From Formicarius rufipectus (Eukaryota; Chordata; Aves; Passeriformes; Formicariidae): a stretch of 64,000 nucleotides of DNA. A model generated the notes under the pieces. That model did not search any database and was not told where the DNA came from. It saw nothing but the letters and a program-made list of their open reading frames with translations. The translations under genes were made by a program, and so were the position numbers. Of this stretch, positions 37,865 through 50,725 are shown in pieces. The stretch covers positions 584,818 through 648,817 of the forward strand of contig VXAU01000691.1 in the NCBI GenBank assembly GCA_013399695.1, given 5' to 3'. The stretch's first letter is position 1; the number at the start of each line of letters is the position of its first letter.

Positions 37865-40539
37865 GTCTGAGCAGGCTGGTGCTGTCTGGATTGGAGGATA
37901 GATGGGAATAACAAGCACTCAGAATCAAGAACACTGTGTGCCTTCTGAAGGTCATTTGGTTTCTTCTCCCTCATTATCAAGTTTAATAATTTATACTATT
38001 TGAGCTATTTCTGCTTCCTTTTTATGTCTCTTGCTTAAGTAATGAGATTTAGGTCTTTGTTTAGGCTTTCTAAACATAAAACCATGGTTGATCTTCACAC
38101 TGCTTCTGTATTCCACCTGACTTTCATGCATTAGAACCTTCCTGCTCATTATTCTGACCACTGAAGGAAGTATAGCAGCTTTAATTTATGCAGCCCCTCC
38201 TCTGCTTTTGGTGGGATTTTTTTTTTTTTAAGGGGAGATCCTCTACTGTGGAGAAAAGGAGGGGTTTATAAATGTTCAGTCTCTGAAAATTCTATAAGTG
38301 AATTATTAAGAAACCATGTTTTCATTTTTTTTGGTCTCCAAACTAAAATGATTTAGGCTTAGTAAAATAAAAGAATGCTGAAAAGTGTATAGTCTCTATA
38401 TGGCTGTTAAAACACGTAGACACACTAACTCATGGATTTAGTATGCCCTTAAAAGTGTTAAAGTTGAGGGAAAATAGCTAGAATATTGTGGCCTATTTTT
38501 CTGTTGGATTTGTAGCATTTATTAACCTACAGCCTCAATGGCAATGGACAATAAATCTGAATTTATTGGAAGTGAAGCAGATCCTGGCCTTGACCTTAAC
38601 ACTTGCTTCTTTGGGATTTTTTACTGCACCTGGTTTAATTAATGGAGAATTTCTTCATTTCCAGCAGTTTGAATCCAGCTGAGGGGCAGGGCATGATACC
38701 TGCACCAGAAAAGGAAAAAGCCTTTGTCTCTATCACGTGGCAATTTCTGACAGCAACACTGAAGTCACACAACTCTGAGTGGTTCAATATTTAAAAGACA
38801 TCATACATACAGTTGTAGAGAGGGCAGGGAGGGAAAGCAACTTAATTTTATGCCAAAGCACACCTCTTCTTGAGAAGAAACAAGGAGAAAATCACAATAT
38901 CAGAATCAGTACATAAAACCCTGAATTATGAACTCTCTTAAGCTTTTTAGAAAAGAGTCTTCATCTGTAAGTGCAGATCTCAGGAATCCAGCCAATTTTG
39001 TTGCATGTGCAGATACAATAAACCTATGGTCTTGCCAGTGTAACCACAATAAAAACTCAGTGTTTAAAAAACTTCTGTAGGTAATCACACCACACATTCT
39101 TTAAGTCACAGATGTCACAGTGTGGAATTCGAGAGTGTCCCAGCCAAAGTGGCAGTGGCCTGTTTTAACTAATAAGCAAGTCTTTGCTTCCTCCTAAGTG
39201 AAGAATTTCTTGAAGACATGGTCCAGAATGCATTTCCTCACTCTGTTTCTTTCCAGCTTCTGGGTGTTAAATGGGCTTTTGTCTCTATTCATTTTCCCAA
39301 GCTACTATAAAAACTTGCATGTGTAGGCTCACAGTTAAAACAGAATCAGGGAGCTGGCAGAGTGGGGTGAAATGCATTCCTTCAGTGCAACTATTATATT
39401 TTCTTACTCTTAAGTCTTGAGCATCTTTCCACACATTTTTCTTGTACTAAGTAAAACAGAATATCCACTTTCCTGCAGAAATAAAATTCTTTATCCAGCC
39501 GAGTGCATTCGTCACCAGTGGTAAAATTCATGGGTTAAAATTTGTTAATATGTGATAATACAGTCAAAGGAAGGAACAGCAAAGCTCATTGCTGTATCAG
39601 AGTGGACATCAAAACCTTTGAGAGGAAGACAATACAACATATTCACTCTGTGCTTCTCAAAGCCTGGTTACATTTCTTCTGGTATTCTTAGGATAGTTAA
39701 GTCTTTTCAAGCATGCAGCTTGTCATGCCATACACACTCTGAAGCTGGCTCCTAAATTGTTTTGGTACTTCTCAGACTTTAGAGTACAGAGAAACACTTA
39801 AATGAAAACGAGATTGTTGGCACCACCATTCTGCTATGAAATAAATTTTGTTTCCTGTAATGCATAAATACTTGTCCTTTTCCACACTATTTACCAAACT
39901 TCTCGTTAGCAACAATTTGTGTCCAAACCATATCTTCATTTATGTTCACTACATAGTTAATTGGTTCCAAAAACATCCCTAACCCACCATTTTCCACTAA
40001 ACCTTTTCCCCCCACCCACCCCAAGAACTGTTTTATCCAGAACCTCGTAGTTCTGAACTTAGATTTCCTGCAGTTCTGGGGTCTATTCAAGGTAAGACAC
40101 CTCCGTTAAGAAATATTACAAAATGCCTGGATTACCCACTATCCATCTTGGGACTAGATTATTCCATGATAAATTCACAGGGATATTCAACACTCAGCAT
40201 TATCCCACGAGGAAAATTTCACACCAAATGAAGTCATTTTATTTGACTGGGGAACATCAACATTACCATTCTCAACTTGTCAAGAGTTCTGCTGTAACAG
40301 CCAGTCTGTGGGCGCCTGTGAGGTTCAGCAAGAAGTGCCTTACGTGTTAGGGATCCCAATCTTACTCAGCAGGAAGGAGATAACAGGTCTGTGCCCCTGT
40401 GAGTCTGAGGACTCTCCCCCTCTCTGAGAAGACAGACAGAGACTGGGCTGGGCAGGAGTCACAGCAGTGCAGGTGGCATAAATGATGAGTGTGAAGAGGA
40501 AGGTCGTGCTCTGAACGCTCACAGGAGCACAAGGAGCAG

Positions 40540-40553
40540 CAGCGGATCCGCTG
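40540..40553. repeat. 14-bp perfect palindrome
   Basis: CAGCGGATCCGCTG is its own reverse complement, with two CpGs in a CpG-poor region. It could bind a dimeric factor. No function can be assigned. Confidence 0.8.
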
Positions 40554-43021
40554 ATATCGCAGCCAGGCAGACTCACGTCAGGCATTACCAAAGCTCTGTA
40601 ACAACTCAGACAGGTACGGTTTGGAACACACTTTAATAGGTAGTTAACAGCTTGCAGGAAAGGGATGGTCCTGGTGACTTTTAGAGATCTTCCAGACAAA
40701 TGTCTCTATCATTATTTCACTGTTTTTTCTCTATTTTGGCATCAAATGCCACATTAGCAAAATATCAGGAAATATATTTATTTCCAGTATGCTGGGCTTT
40801 TATCTTCTTTTTTGACTTCTTCCTTCACATTTGTCTCCAGACAAAGAATTCAACCATTTTAAACAAATAACCAAGGGACCTGATTTTAGTTATTTTTTAT
40901 GGCTTTGAATTCCACAGATAGTCTTCAGCACAGTCACTGGAATAACACTGCTAAACACTTCAGTGCTTCTGTCAACTTCCCAGCTATCACTTGCTGTCGC
41001 TTTCACAACTGAAAAAAAAAAAATCAAAGTTGTTTTCCATAAAATACGAAAAACACAAATTGTGGCCTCCCACCTGTTCTTGGGCTTTCATGGTTTTTTT
41101 CCTAGGGAACACATGACACCAATGAGGTGGTCAAATCGCTCATTGTCTTCCTTTGCTGCTCTGGAATTTTTCTTGGACAGCCCAAACCAGCACTGCTGAG
41201 CAGCACAGGGCTGCTGGCCCAGGGTGAATATGCAAGAAGCAGACTGAGAAAACATCATGAACTAACAGGCAAAAGCTTCTTTTCAGCTGATCTCACTCCT
41301 TTTCCTTTGCAGAGTAAGAACTGACCTCACTGCTGGCAGGATTTGGCCTGGAAACTTTGTGGAGCTCAGGAGACACAGCAGAGCCAATACAGGAGAGGGA
41401 TGAAGTGTTTCCTGACACTCCAGTGCAAGTTTAACCCCCCAGGAATGTTGCTGTATCTTGATATATTTCATTTAAAGAGACATTTGAAATATTGGTCTCC
41501 AAATTTTAAATGGAAGAAAAATGCCTGCTTTTATTTTAATAGGCACTGAGCATCATAGATGGTAAAAAAATCTCTGGCTTAATGCAAGACCTTAAAAAGG
41601 TAGAAAATTGAAATACAAGCCACGTTTCAGACCTTTCCTAAAATTTCTCACAACAGTAATTCTGTTAGTTTCAAATTCTGACAATTTCGTGTTTTGCTTC
41701 TCTTAGAACACAAAGTATTTCTCTTTCTTAACCGTGTTAATGACATATTATCCCTGTAGAATTTATTAAAAGACAGTAGCTTTATTGAGTGGGAGTCATG
41801 GGCAGAAATCAAGTTTTTTAGTATAAAAATATTATGAAAAATCAGAAAGCTTATTTAGAATAAAATTTTTCACACTCTCCCCACCCCCTGTAATCTTTAT
41901 ATATTATAAAAAGCCAGCTTTCAGATGGCTTTTGTACCCATTAAGATTTCTGCAAGTACTTACAGGGGTTCATGTGTATAAATTTAACTACAGGGCTGAA
42001 GTCACACAGGTTGATGCAGAAAAAACAAAAGTAGATGTCAGTACTTCTACTGCTAAGAGAAAACATTTTCAATTCATACTACTGCAAGACACCTCTGTGA
42101 AGAAAGATTTAACATGAGGCAGTATCCTGAAGGACTGAATGATGCTCTTCTGTGACCTTCCTAAGAGGGGAAAAGTTTATTAGATATTTTGATGCTGCCG
42201 GAGATTTGTACTCAGATTTTGTGTGTCACCGAGGGCTGAGCTGATATGGCTCAGTGCTATTCCAGGGCAATGTTGCATAAGCTAGATGTTACATTCAATC
42301 ATGTTTTGGCCACTGATAACAAGAAAAATCAATAGAAATTCCAAAATATGATTAAAGATTGTCTACCCAGGAAAATGTATTGTTATACTCAAATCCATAC
42401 AATCACACCACTCTCTGTGTCAGTGTAAGGTTCCATCTTTGCAATTTAGTGGTTTTATTTTCTTTTTTCTTTTTTTTTTTAAAATGTACTTTTGGTGGTT
42501 TTACCAAAACTGAACCCTTCCCAGGAGACACAGATGACACTAAACCATGCTGTAAACCCCAAAACAATGTGTTCATACCCAGACTTGTATTGCCACAGCT
42601 GCACCACTAAATTTCTCCTTTTCAACATCCCTCACGTTATGCTTTAAGTTTATTTAATACCTTACAGCCCATGTTTTCTTCCCAAGTGCTGGGGAGAAGA
42701 GCAGAGCTGCAGAGTGGTATTAAAGATCCCTGCAGTTGCTGTCATGGTGAAATACCAGACTCCAGGCAGTAAAGACACTGAAAGTCACCATTTGCTCACT
42801 TATTCCAAAGCACATTTTTACAGAGCTCCACCTCCATGTTCTTCGAGTAATCAAAAAAATTAAAACCTCATCAACCTATTTTATTTGTTGTTTGATAATG
42901 GTGGATTTAGTGTGATGATGACAGCATAAGATGTGTAAGAAGACACCTCCAAACATGCAAACGCATTTTTATAAAGCAAATTGTTAAATTCATCCAGGGC
43001 TCCAGATGGCACCATCAATTT

Positions 43022-43036
43022 TATATATATATATAT
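43022..43036. repeat. (TA)n microsatellite
   Basis: About seven TA units, followed by T/G-rich sequence. Confidence 0.85.
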
Positions 43037-44124
43037 TTGGGGTTTTTTTAAACACTGTAGGGAAGTGACTGTACACGTCTGCTTGGTGACTGCAGTTTTT
43101 AACATCTTCTGAAAAACTGTTGGAAGAGCAAAGGCTTTCCTGACAGGAAGAAAATACACATGAAGGAAGAGCAGAAATCAAAGTGAAGAGTTCAGGAAGT
43201 TCAGATTAATTTTCTAGTTGAGGCTCTTAGCACCAGACACATTTATATGAATTGCATTCAGCTGTCATGTGCTTGTCACTGATTTCTTACCCATTTTTTC
43301 TCTCAATTTTATTGCCATATATTTTGTTATTTATTATATCAAAATAGATCTACAAATGAGAGTTACTATTAGAATAGTAATATTACAGTTCCTATTAGAG
43401 CTCTTAAAGCTTGGAGACATCAAGCAATGCCTTCTATTTGACAGAAAACACTTAATGAAACTCCACAACTGGTGGGTGAAAACAAAACCCACAATTTACA
43501 AATGTGACTTTTTTTAAAAATTTTATTTTAAAAGGCATATATAGGTTTATTTATATATCTTTACCTGCCTCTTGAAATGTCTCAGTGAGGAAACAATTAA
43601 AAAATCCAAAAACAAACAGTTAGAGCTAGTGCCTAATCTGAATTAAGATGAAAAGGAATTGAGTACATGCTTTTAAAATTAAATGCTTTGAAAACAAAGT
43701 AGTCTTTCTAAACTGACCACTGCTCAGAGGACAGGACAGCAATTTATGGTGTGGGAACCAGCTTGTTCACCAGCAAGGCTGCCACAGAGCAGGGAGCCAG
43801 GAGCTGTGGCACACTGAACATATTTGTGAGAGGCAGCTCCTCCCAGTTTTTGGCTTCCACTTTATTCCAAATCCATCAGAGGAGTGTTATTGGCATTACT
43901 ACATGTGCATTAAGGACAAAAGTCAGCAGCATCTTGGTTCCCATGAAGGAAGCTCAGGAGGAGCCAGGAGACGACGAGAAGACATAACCTCTAATTTGGA
44001 AAAGAAAACCAAATGCAGCACTAAAAAGAGGGTGCCAAAGCCTCGTCTGCTGGCCAGACCCTCCAACTGTTTTGATCAGTGCTGTGTGAGAAACAAACAC
44101 AGCCTGGGATGGGGGAAGTGAACT

Positions 44125-44465
44125 GGCAGTGGGACGATGCTGAACATTTTGACAGGCTCAGGGATATTACATTTGGTAAGAGCCTGGCTGCAATTATTTA
44201 TTTGGAAGAAAGTGACTGGCACATACGTCTTTGTACTCATACAAAGTACAGACACAGAGTGACATTTAGAGAAGTTCAAGAATGTTGAATGATTCCTACC
44301 AATTTGAAGCTATTTTTGGTCCTCTGGGGCCCTGAAGATCTATTAAATGAAGCTGTCTGCCTTTCAATGAATTGAGGCATTAGGATTGTGACTAAAGGGA
44401 GAAACATTAGACCTTAATTTTTGGCAAATAAGCTATGAAGAGATCGAGAAATGACCCTACTGATA
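44125..44465. promoter_or_regulatory. Candidate conserved non-coding element
   Basis: Complex, non-repetitive sequence of even composition lies between AT-rich flanks. It includes a MEF2-like CTATTTTTGG (44,310-44,319) and several ATTA or TTAAT cores. No open frame of note spans it. The regulatory reading is an inference from texture only. Confidence 0.2.
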
Positions 44466-46049
44466 AATAATACTTTTCTCCATAATCAGTCATGACTTAC
44501 CTGACCTTGGGTTTAATTGCATTCAAATTATAAACCGTTAACCATTAATCCCAGCAATCAAACCCAACCCAGCCTTTAGATTACCTTAGTGACAAAACCC
44601 CTAACACTGATCAACCATTACTGTGCCAGACCACGTTGACTCCACCGGTATTCCCCACCCATCAGTTCTACTTTTCAAGCACGTTACCAAATCACCTTAT
44701 TGTGTAAAGTGCACATCCCCCAAGAAAGATTTTGCCATCTCTAACCCTCACTCTGAACATCAGGACCTCAGCAATACAGTGGGTTTGAGATGCAGAGCTT
44801 ATTGTTAACCAAAATAACATAATGCTGTGTGCCTGATTTTGGAGATAGTCTGACCAGAGATGTGAACTATGTAAGAAACCTTTGGTACATTATGGCAAGT
44901 AGGTAGCTGTAAAATAAGCTGTTTATATGCCAAGTTCAATTAATCTCTAAAGAAAGTAGGTTGAATAAATATAGGCTTTTAATTTTTCCTTCTACAAAGA
45001 AGTTCTTTATGAAGAAAATCCTGAATTGGCATTTTTGCTTCAATCGAAACTTGTAATAGGAAAGCAAATCTTTGGTGGCTTTAATCAGAAACATTAGGGC
45101 TTGAAGTCTGAACAACTGTTTACTATTCCAGTATCTGATAAAACTTCAGAACCCCAGGGAAACTAATTTAAAAGGAAGACCTGAGGTCTAGATAAGCTTC
45201 TGCAAACCCAAAACTAGTCATCCAAAATGGAAACAAGAGTTTCACTTCACCTGATAAATCTCTCTGTGAACAGCAGTGTTATAATTAATGAACAATAAGG
45301 AAGAGAAGAACACAATAACCACTTCAGATCCCTCAATTCATAACTCACCAGAAATGGAAGGAAAACAGTTTCAAGGTAATTTTATGTCATAATGTACACC
45401 ACACTGTAAAGAAAAAGACAGTTTGCCTAACTACTTAAGCATTAAAGCAAAAAGAGGAGGGGGGAAAGGCAATAAATGTGGCTAAATTGAGCTTTGATCT
45501 CTTTGACTAGCTTCAACTTCAATTGTCAAGGTGTTTGGGGGTAAATTTTATTCTTCATAGGCGATACATTAAATATCACTTAGACTGTAGGAAGTTATAG
45601 TTATGAAGCCCCGATTCAGCAGAATATTTAAGCTGTTAATTAAACCTTTCCCTATTCAGCAAAATGTCTGACATTATATGGACTTCTGTAAAGAAAAGAA
45701 ATAAAAGAGCATTTAAAAAAAATGAAACAACCTTTTAGGGAAATCAAATTAAATAGAAAAGAGGAAATAAACATATTACTGCATTCAAACGTTTCCATTT
45801 CCTATTGAACAGAATAAGGTACCCCTTTAGAAATTAAGTAATTGTAAAGCTTTGCTGATTCAAACACACTCAGTAAGTCAACAAAAGAAGAATTTAAGAA
45901 ACAAGAGCAAAGCAGAAAAAAATTTAAAGATATATTTAAAAACTACATAATGTCAGTACATTAAGCATATAGAGAAGCCAAATTCATTGCATATGGTCCC
46001 TCTGTTAGAAAAAGAGGTGATGTTTACTCCAGAACCCCTCTCTGCGGAG

Positions 46050-47152
46050 GACTAAAAAAGTCTGTCTGAAGCTGAAGTGACCACAGAAGAAATGCCAGGA
46101 CATTTGTGCATTGTGAACAATATTAAAGCTCAAGAGCTAAACTATATCCATCTAAGACTTCTAATGAAAGTCCAACAACCGAATCACTCACAGCAGTGAC
46201 CACTGACTTAATCATCTTAGTACTTAAGCACAGAGAAGGGGCAAATATGGCACCAAATTTCAGAAGGATGCCAGAATAGATGTAGAGAAATAACTTGTCT
46301 GGAAGTCTGACATCTACAGAAACTGTAAGTGAAAACAAATTAAGGGGCCTCTTGGCAAAAATAATGTACTTCAAGAGAGTCAACCTGCTTTTTGTTAAAG
46401 GAAATTGCACCTTACAAACATAAAAATTCTCCAAAAAGGTCACCTCTGCACAGTTAGAGTGTTCCAGTTAATAAAGTCTAAATGTCTAAAAGGCTTTCAA
46501 CAAATTTCTCCATCAAGGTTTTGCAAAACACTAAGAATCTATGGTATAGGAGGGAATGTCACAGATAAACGATGTCTTAACAGAGAGGCAACAAAATGTA
46601 GGAATAAATGATCTGCCCTCACGAAGAAGGGAGGTCACTAATGGCATTCTGCAGGGGTATGGGCTGTGGCTGCTGAGCATTCACAAGATGGGAAAGGGAT
46701 GGAGCAGGTAGGCAGGCAGGTGATAGTTCAACAGTAGAAAATCATTCGAGGGAGTGAGGACAAAGAGCAGCTCTGAGGAACTGCAGAAGGAGTTTAAGCA
46801 CTAACACCAGGTAGAACTCAATGACAAGAAACATGAAGTGATGCATGTCAGGTGAGCAGAGCAATTCTAATTTCATATATAAAACTCAGGCTCTGAGGCA
46901 ACTGTTTTAACTCAGGAGCAAGACTTTGGGGGCTGTTATAAACAGTTCCATGAAAACACCAACTCGGTAGCAGCCTGAAAGACATAGCAGATGTGAATCA
47001 TTGGATAACAAGATAAAGCACCACAGGCAAACCATGGTTCACTGATATCTTGCTTATTGCACCCAGTTCTGATCCTCTCACCTCAAGACCATACTAGACC
47101 TGATAAGGTTCAAATGAGGGCCAGAGGTATGATCAAAGCTGGGAAAACTGCC
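46050..47152 (+). mobile_element. Old CR1 relic covering the reverse-transcriptase region
   Basis: About 1.1 kb follows the order of CR1 ORF2. Remains of the RT 'Q..F..G..LTN' block lie near 46,382-46,420. A decayed 'AFDKV..HQ' block reads AFNKFLHQ at 46,493-46,516. Next comes GTAGGAATAAATGATC (about 46,599), with GGAGGTCACTAATGGCATTCTGCAGGGG after it. Further on are GAAACATGAAGTGATGCATGTC (about 46,830), TTGCACCCAGTTCTGATC (about 47,058) and the CAAATGAGGGCCAGAGGTATGATCAAAG block (about 47,110-47,138). The sequence around the catalytic YADD appears lost. Stops and frameshifts abound. Neither the 5' end nor the 3' terminal repeats survive. The divergence suggests an older subfamily than the relic at 22 kb. 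Confidence 0.8.
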
Positions 47153-48514
47153 ATCCTGTCAGCTTTTCAGATTGACTGCTGTGCTGACTGTACTCTGCTT
47201 TCTGGTTGCTACTAAACAGAAATCTACTGCATCTCAGTCAGCTAATTTCCTAACCTGGAAGGTTGGGAATCAGGCAGGAATGGCATGTGCCTAAAAATCA
47301 CCTGTTTCTACCTATCCACACTGCCTTTAGGTCTAATCTGGAATGGGAATCCCAGAGAGAGCCTTGGACCTGACACCAACACAAGAAAGTGTAGGAACAA
47401 ATCAGACACCCCATGTATCAGAAATGCTGTCATCTCATTTTTGTCTACTAACCATGTCACAAAATTTATTAATTTTTTACAATAGATATCTCTATTCTGT
47501 TCCTTTTTCTATAAGGTGCAGACATATTCTGGGAACAGGCTCAAAGTGAAAAGAGAATTTCTGCATATCACAGGGCCTTATAGCAAAGACTTAATGAAAA
47601 TGTCACATTATAACAGCTCCTTCTATTTTCTTTTGGTAACCATCTCTCTGCAGAACAGATGGAAAAGAAATTTACTAAATCAGTAAAAATGCCCTGTAAG
47701 TTTTTAGAAACACCTACACAGTGAGTGGGCAGCTGCTTCTGTGAGACTACTATTTACACTCTTGCAGGATCTTTCCTCAGACATCTATTGTATTAAATTA
47801 ATCCTAGGGAAAATACAACATCCCAGAAGACTCATACTGCTCTAAGGTTCTATTTGTCTTTCCAAAGCTCTTCCATTCATTTTTTGGCAAGGATCTTTCT
47901 AATGTGATTTTGAGATTTTATATAATACAGCTCAACGAAAGAGTTGAGGAAGCTCATGTACTTTGTATAATAAATCTCCTCCTAGATTATATATTGTCTA
48001 TTTACCATGTCAGCTGCTGCATCAGAACCAATGCAGAATTGCAATGATACACCACCCCAAGATGTTCCCTGTTCTTGCTTTCCAGAATACATCTAAGAAA
48101 GGACACAGAATGGCATTTCCTTTCTTTTCTCCCACAACTTCACTTACTTTTCCAGAACCTAAAGGAGACACAAAAATACAATTTAAGAACAAAGCAATCC
48201 CTCTCACTAATTCTCTGTATTCAGATAAGAAAAATGAAATAAAGAAATTAACAGTACAAAACTTATAATTTCAAAATAGTTTGGGGTTTTGGTTGGGGAT
48301 TTTTTTTTCCACCAGGAGTATTCAGAAATTCTTACAAGCATTTCCTCTTCAGTGAGGGGAATCATGACCAAGAAAAGTAAGCAGAAAGAAACAGGAAAAT
48401 GCTAAGTAGGATATTCAAATTTCACACAGACTATTTCTGTTGATACTTTTATTCAAATCTACTGCATGTGTAGTAATGAAGAGATGCATTATAGGCTTAC
48501 CCATAGGATTAATA
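47153..48514. other. Single-copy spacer between CR1 relics
   Basis: No gene is recognised. Frames at 47,285-47,549 and 47,963-48,268 lack domains. A short T/G tract lies at 48,270-48,308. Confidence 0.5.
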
Positions 48515-48886
48515 AAATCATAGAATAATTGAGAGTGGAAGGGAACTTGAGCTCATCCAGCGCAGTCACGCAGCTCTCAGCAGGACCAGGTTGCTCAGAG
48601 CTGCCCAGCTGAGCTCTGAGTGTCCCAAAGGACAGAGAATCCAACCCCAGCGTTCCCTTGTTCCAGGCTCTGACACTGATACGGTAAAAAATAATTCTTG
48701 TCTCTAACTGGAATATTCTTTGCTTTTTTGCCCTTTGTGTCTCAGTTTATTCCCTACACATTTCCTAAAAGGGTCTGGCTCTGTCTCCTCTCTATCTCCT
48801 CACCAGAGAGCTGTTGACAGCAATTAGATAACCCATTTGTTTTCCCTTCCACATACTGAACAAACTGATTTCTCTGACTCTCCTGA
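48515..48886 (-). mobile_element. CR1 3'-end fragment, antisense
   Basis: It begins with AATCATAGAATAATTGAGAG, the reverse complement of the CR1 3' end. TGGAAGGGAACTTGAGCTCATCCAGC follows, then GGTTGCTCAGAGCTGCCCAGC, a TTCCAGGCTCTGACAC block, GGGTCTGGCTCTGTCTCCTC (about 48,772) and ACTGAACAAACTGATTTCTCTGACTCTCCT near 48,855. This is the expected antisense order from the 3' UTR into the end of ORF2. It is 5'-truncated at about 48,886. The 3' terminus is the best preserved part. Confidence 0.85.
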
Positions 48887-49554
48887 AGACAGAAAAAAGG
48901 CCATAAAAGGCAAAGAAGAGTCCAGGGCCACCATTAAGTGCCACTGCTTCAGAATGATTCCTCTGGTTATGTAGACTTGAATCCTTAATCAGGCTTTGTG
49001 ATAGAAGCACAGCTCAGCCCAGCTTGTAAGGAACAAAACAAAGTCAAAATCACAAAAGAAAAACTCCCCCAAAATTTCGTACCTTCTCTGTTGCTATAAG
49101 TACCTTTTGTTCCTGGAAGATGTGTGTTTGGCCAGAACACACACCTGAGCTGAAGGAAGTTCTGTTCAAGTGTTCTGGGGGCTGCCCCAGGCTCTGCCTG
49201 CCAGTCCACCCCAGCAGAGCTCTCCACACCTCCCTGGACATCTCTGACACCCACCTGTGACAGCTGAGCACCCACAGCACCAGAGACCCAACCCAGCACA
49301 GCTGGCCCTGCAGCCCCTTTTATTCAAGCAGCAAACAGGAGTCAACCAACAACTTCAGGACTGCCAATCTCAGCCCAGCTCTGGGTGCAAAACCTTCTGG
49401 AAGCATCCAGAAGCAACTGAAAGCAGCAGCCTAGTTCTCAGGAAAATAGACACAGTGAAACAGGGAACTGGAAGCAAACAAGGAATTAAACGAACAGATT
49501 CTGAGCAGCTAGAGCTGAAAATTAATTCACAGGGAGGGTGATGAGGTGCCAGAA
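48887..49554. other. GC-richer spacer between oppositely oriented CR1 ends
   Basis: Several frames are open on both strands (for example 48,985-49,299 minus and 49,257-49,541 plus), but none matches a known protein. The stretch at 49,130-49,320 is GC-rich with many CCCAGC and CAGC units. It may be an unrecognised repeat such as a solo LTR, or unrecognisable parts of the flanking CR1 copies. I could not show either. Confidence 0.35.
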
Positions 49555-49673
49555 GAGGACCTGAGCTAGGCAAGTCCCAACCTGATCAAACCCTAGCTCT
49601 GCCTCAGATGGTGGGATGGACCAGTGGTCTCCAGATGTGCCTTCTAACCAGATTAGCAATCATTCTATGATTT
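49555..49673 (+). mobile_element. CR1 3'-end fragment, sense
   Basis: GGGATGGACCAGTGGTCTCCAGATGTGCCTTCTAACCAG leads to CATTCTATGATTTA at the end. This corresponds to the CR1 3' UTR (GGTTGGACCAGATGATCTCCAGAGGTC..CCAACC) and its terminal ATTCTATGATT repeat. The 5' limit is uncertain. The 3' end at about 49,673 is clear. Confidence 0.75.
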
Positions 49674-50624
49674 ATACCACTGCAAACATATAGGTTAAAG
49701 ACTCATGTTCATTGGAATCCCCACCTGAGCTGAAGAGTCCAAGGGGATGAGATGGCTGTGAGGAAGGAACAGAAGAGAGGTTGCAATGGATACAAGCCAG
49801 ACGTCTGACTCACCCAAGGGAGTTACACCCTAATGAGACAATAAATAAATGCCAAAATAGCTACAATGCTTCCTCCTGCAACTCAACCAGGATCCAACCA
49901 TTTGTAACTTCAGCATTTCCTGAGCTGACATCGTTCCTACATTTAATAAAATACCCAGTGGATTTCTCTGAGGATTTTCTGTGTGTCCTCTTGAACCTTT
50001 TAAGCTCTAAGCAGTGACAGCATCTTGTTCCCAGGAATGCCAGACATGAACTGCAGCCATCTGAAGAGCCACCTTCCTTGATGTGTTGTGAACTCTTTGC
50101 TAGTTCTGTTCTGCTTCTTTGATGGGCAATTAATTCCTCTCCACCTGTCAGACACCACTCATCATTTTCTAATATACTTCTAATCACTTCACTTTTGAGT
50201 TTATTGCCACTTCACACAAGTCATTACAGTGTGACAGGAGCCAGTGAAACTTTGACTGCGGGTGGATGTAGGTCCTGAAGAGATGCAGGCTTTGCTAGAG
50301 AAACCTGTGCAGCAGCTAAGTCTGCTCATGAGGAAAGGGTTGAGCATCAGCTCTTTTGAAAGCCCCAAGACAACTGCTCCTCATCTGTACACACTCCCTG
50401 GTCACTCAAGGACCTGGATGGGGCTGTGTTTGTTCCTGGTAGAGGAGCTGCATCACCAGGTGTCACTGGCTGTTGAGTCTGGGACAGCTCATGTTACCTG
50501 CAGCTGATCTGACAGATGTTGAAGAAGACAGAGGACAGCGACAGCTCCTGTGGGACCTGGCGTATGAGAGCTCTCAGGATTAAAAATAGCTGCCAGTCTG
50601 AGACCTGGGAGATGCAGCAGAAAA

Positions 50625-50725
50625 GAAATGAGTGAAGGCAGGATAATGTCATCCTAATGATTCATGGCATGTTGTGCAGCTGCGCCAATTATATTTTATG
50701 ACTGACTGATAAGACAGGAAACTGA
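50625..50725. promoter_or_regulatory. Candidate conserved non-coding element
   Basis: A compact stretch of complex sequence with ATAATGTCATCCTAATGATTCATGG-type homeodomain and bZIP-like cores, then GCAGCTGCGCC and TGACTGACTGAT. It is non-repetitive and free of a useful open frame. The assignment is inferred from motif texture only. Confidence 0.18.

Larger units (their letters stand above)
37490..37955. other. GC-rich, multiply open block of unknown nature
   Basis: This block is clearly more GC-rich than its surroundings. It is open on both strands: a 156-codon minus-strand frame (37,485-37,955) and plus-strand frames of 99 codons (37,511-37,810) and 85 codons (37,654-37,911). Scarcity of stops in several frames at once is expected from base composition alone. 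No product is recognised. It contains an exon-like segment and an inverted repeat, listed separately, and may be a small regulatory or transcribed unit. Confidence 0.35.
37956..46049. other. Gene-free single-copy DNA
   Basis: No gene is recognised. A GC-richer stretch at 40,320-40,700 carries a 119-codon minus-strand frame without a known domain and a 14-bp palindrome. The frame at 43,903-44,121 encodes a Lys/Arg-rich stretch but has no family match. A perfect donor motif on the minus strand (complement of CAG|GTAAGT) lies at 44,495-44,503 with no convincing acceptor. A (TA)n run is at 43,022-43,036. Confidence 0.5.

Noticed and set aside
37485..37955. 156-codon minus-strand open frame as a protein gene
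   Set aside because: No recognisable domain. The block is GC-rich with overlapping open frames on both strands, so low stop density is expected.
43903..44121. Lys/Arg-rich 72-codon frame as a nuclear protein exon
   Set aside because: Basic composition comes from purine-rich DNA (AAG/AGA). It overlaps another frame and has no splice support.
44490..44505. Minus-strand perfect donor (complement of CAG|GTAAGT) as evidence of an antisense gene
   Set aside because: No convincing acceptor with a pyrimidine tract or open frame lies at a suitable distance on that strand.
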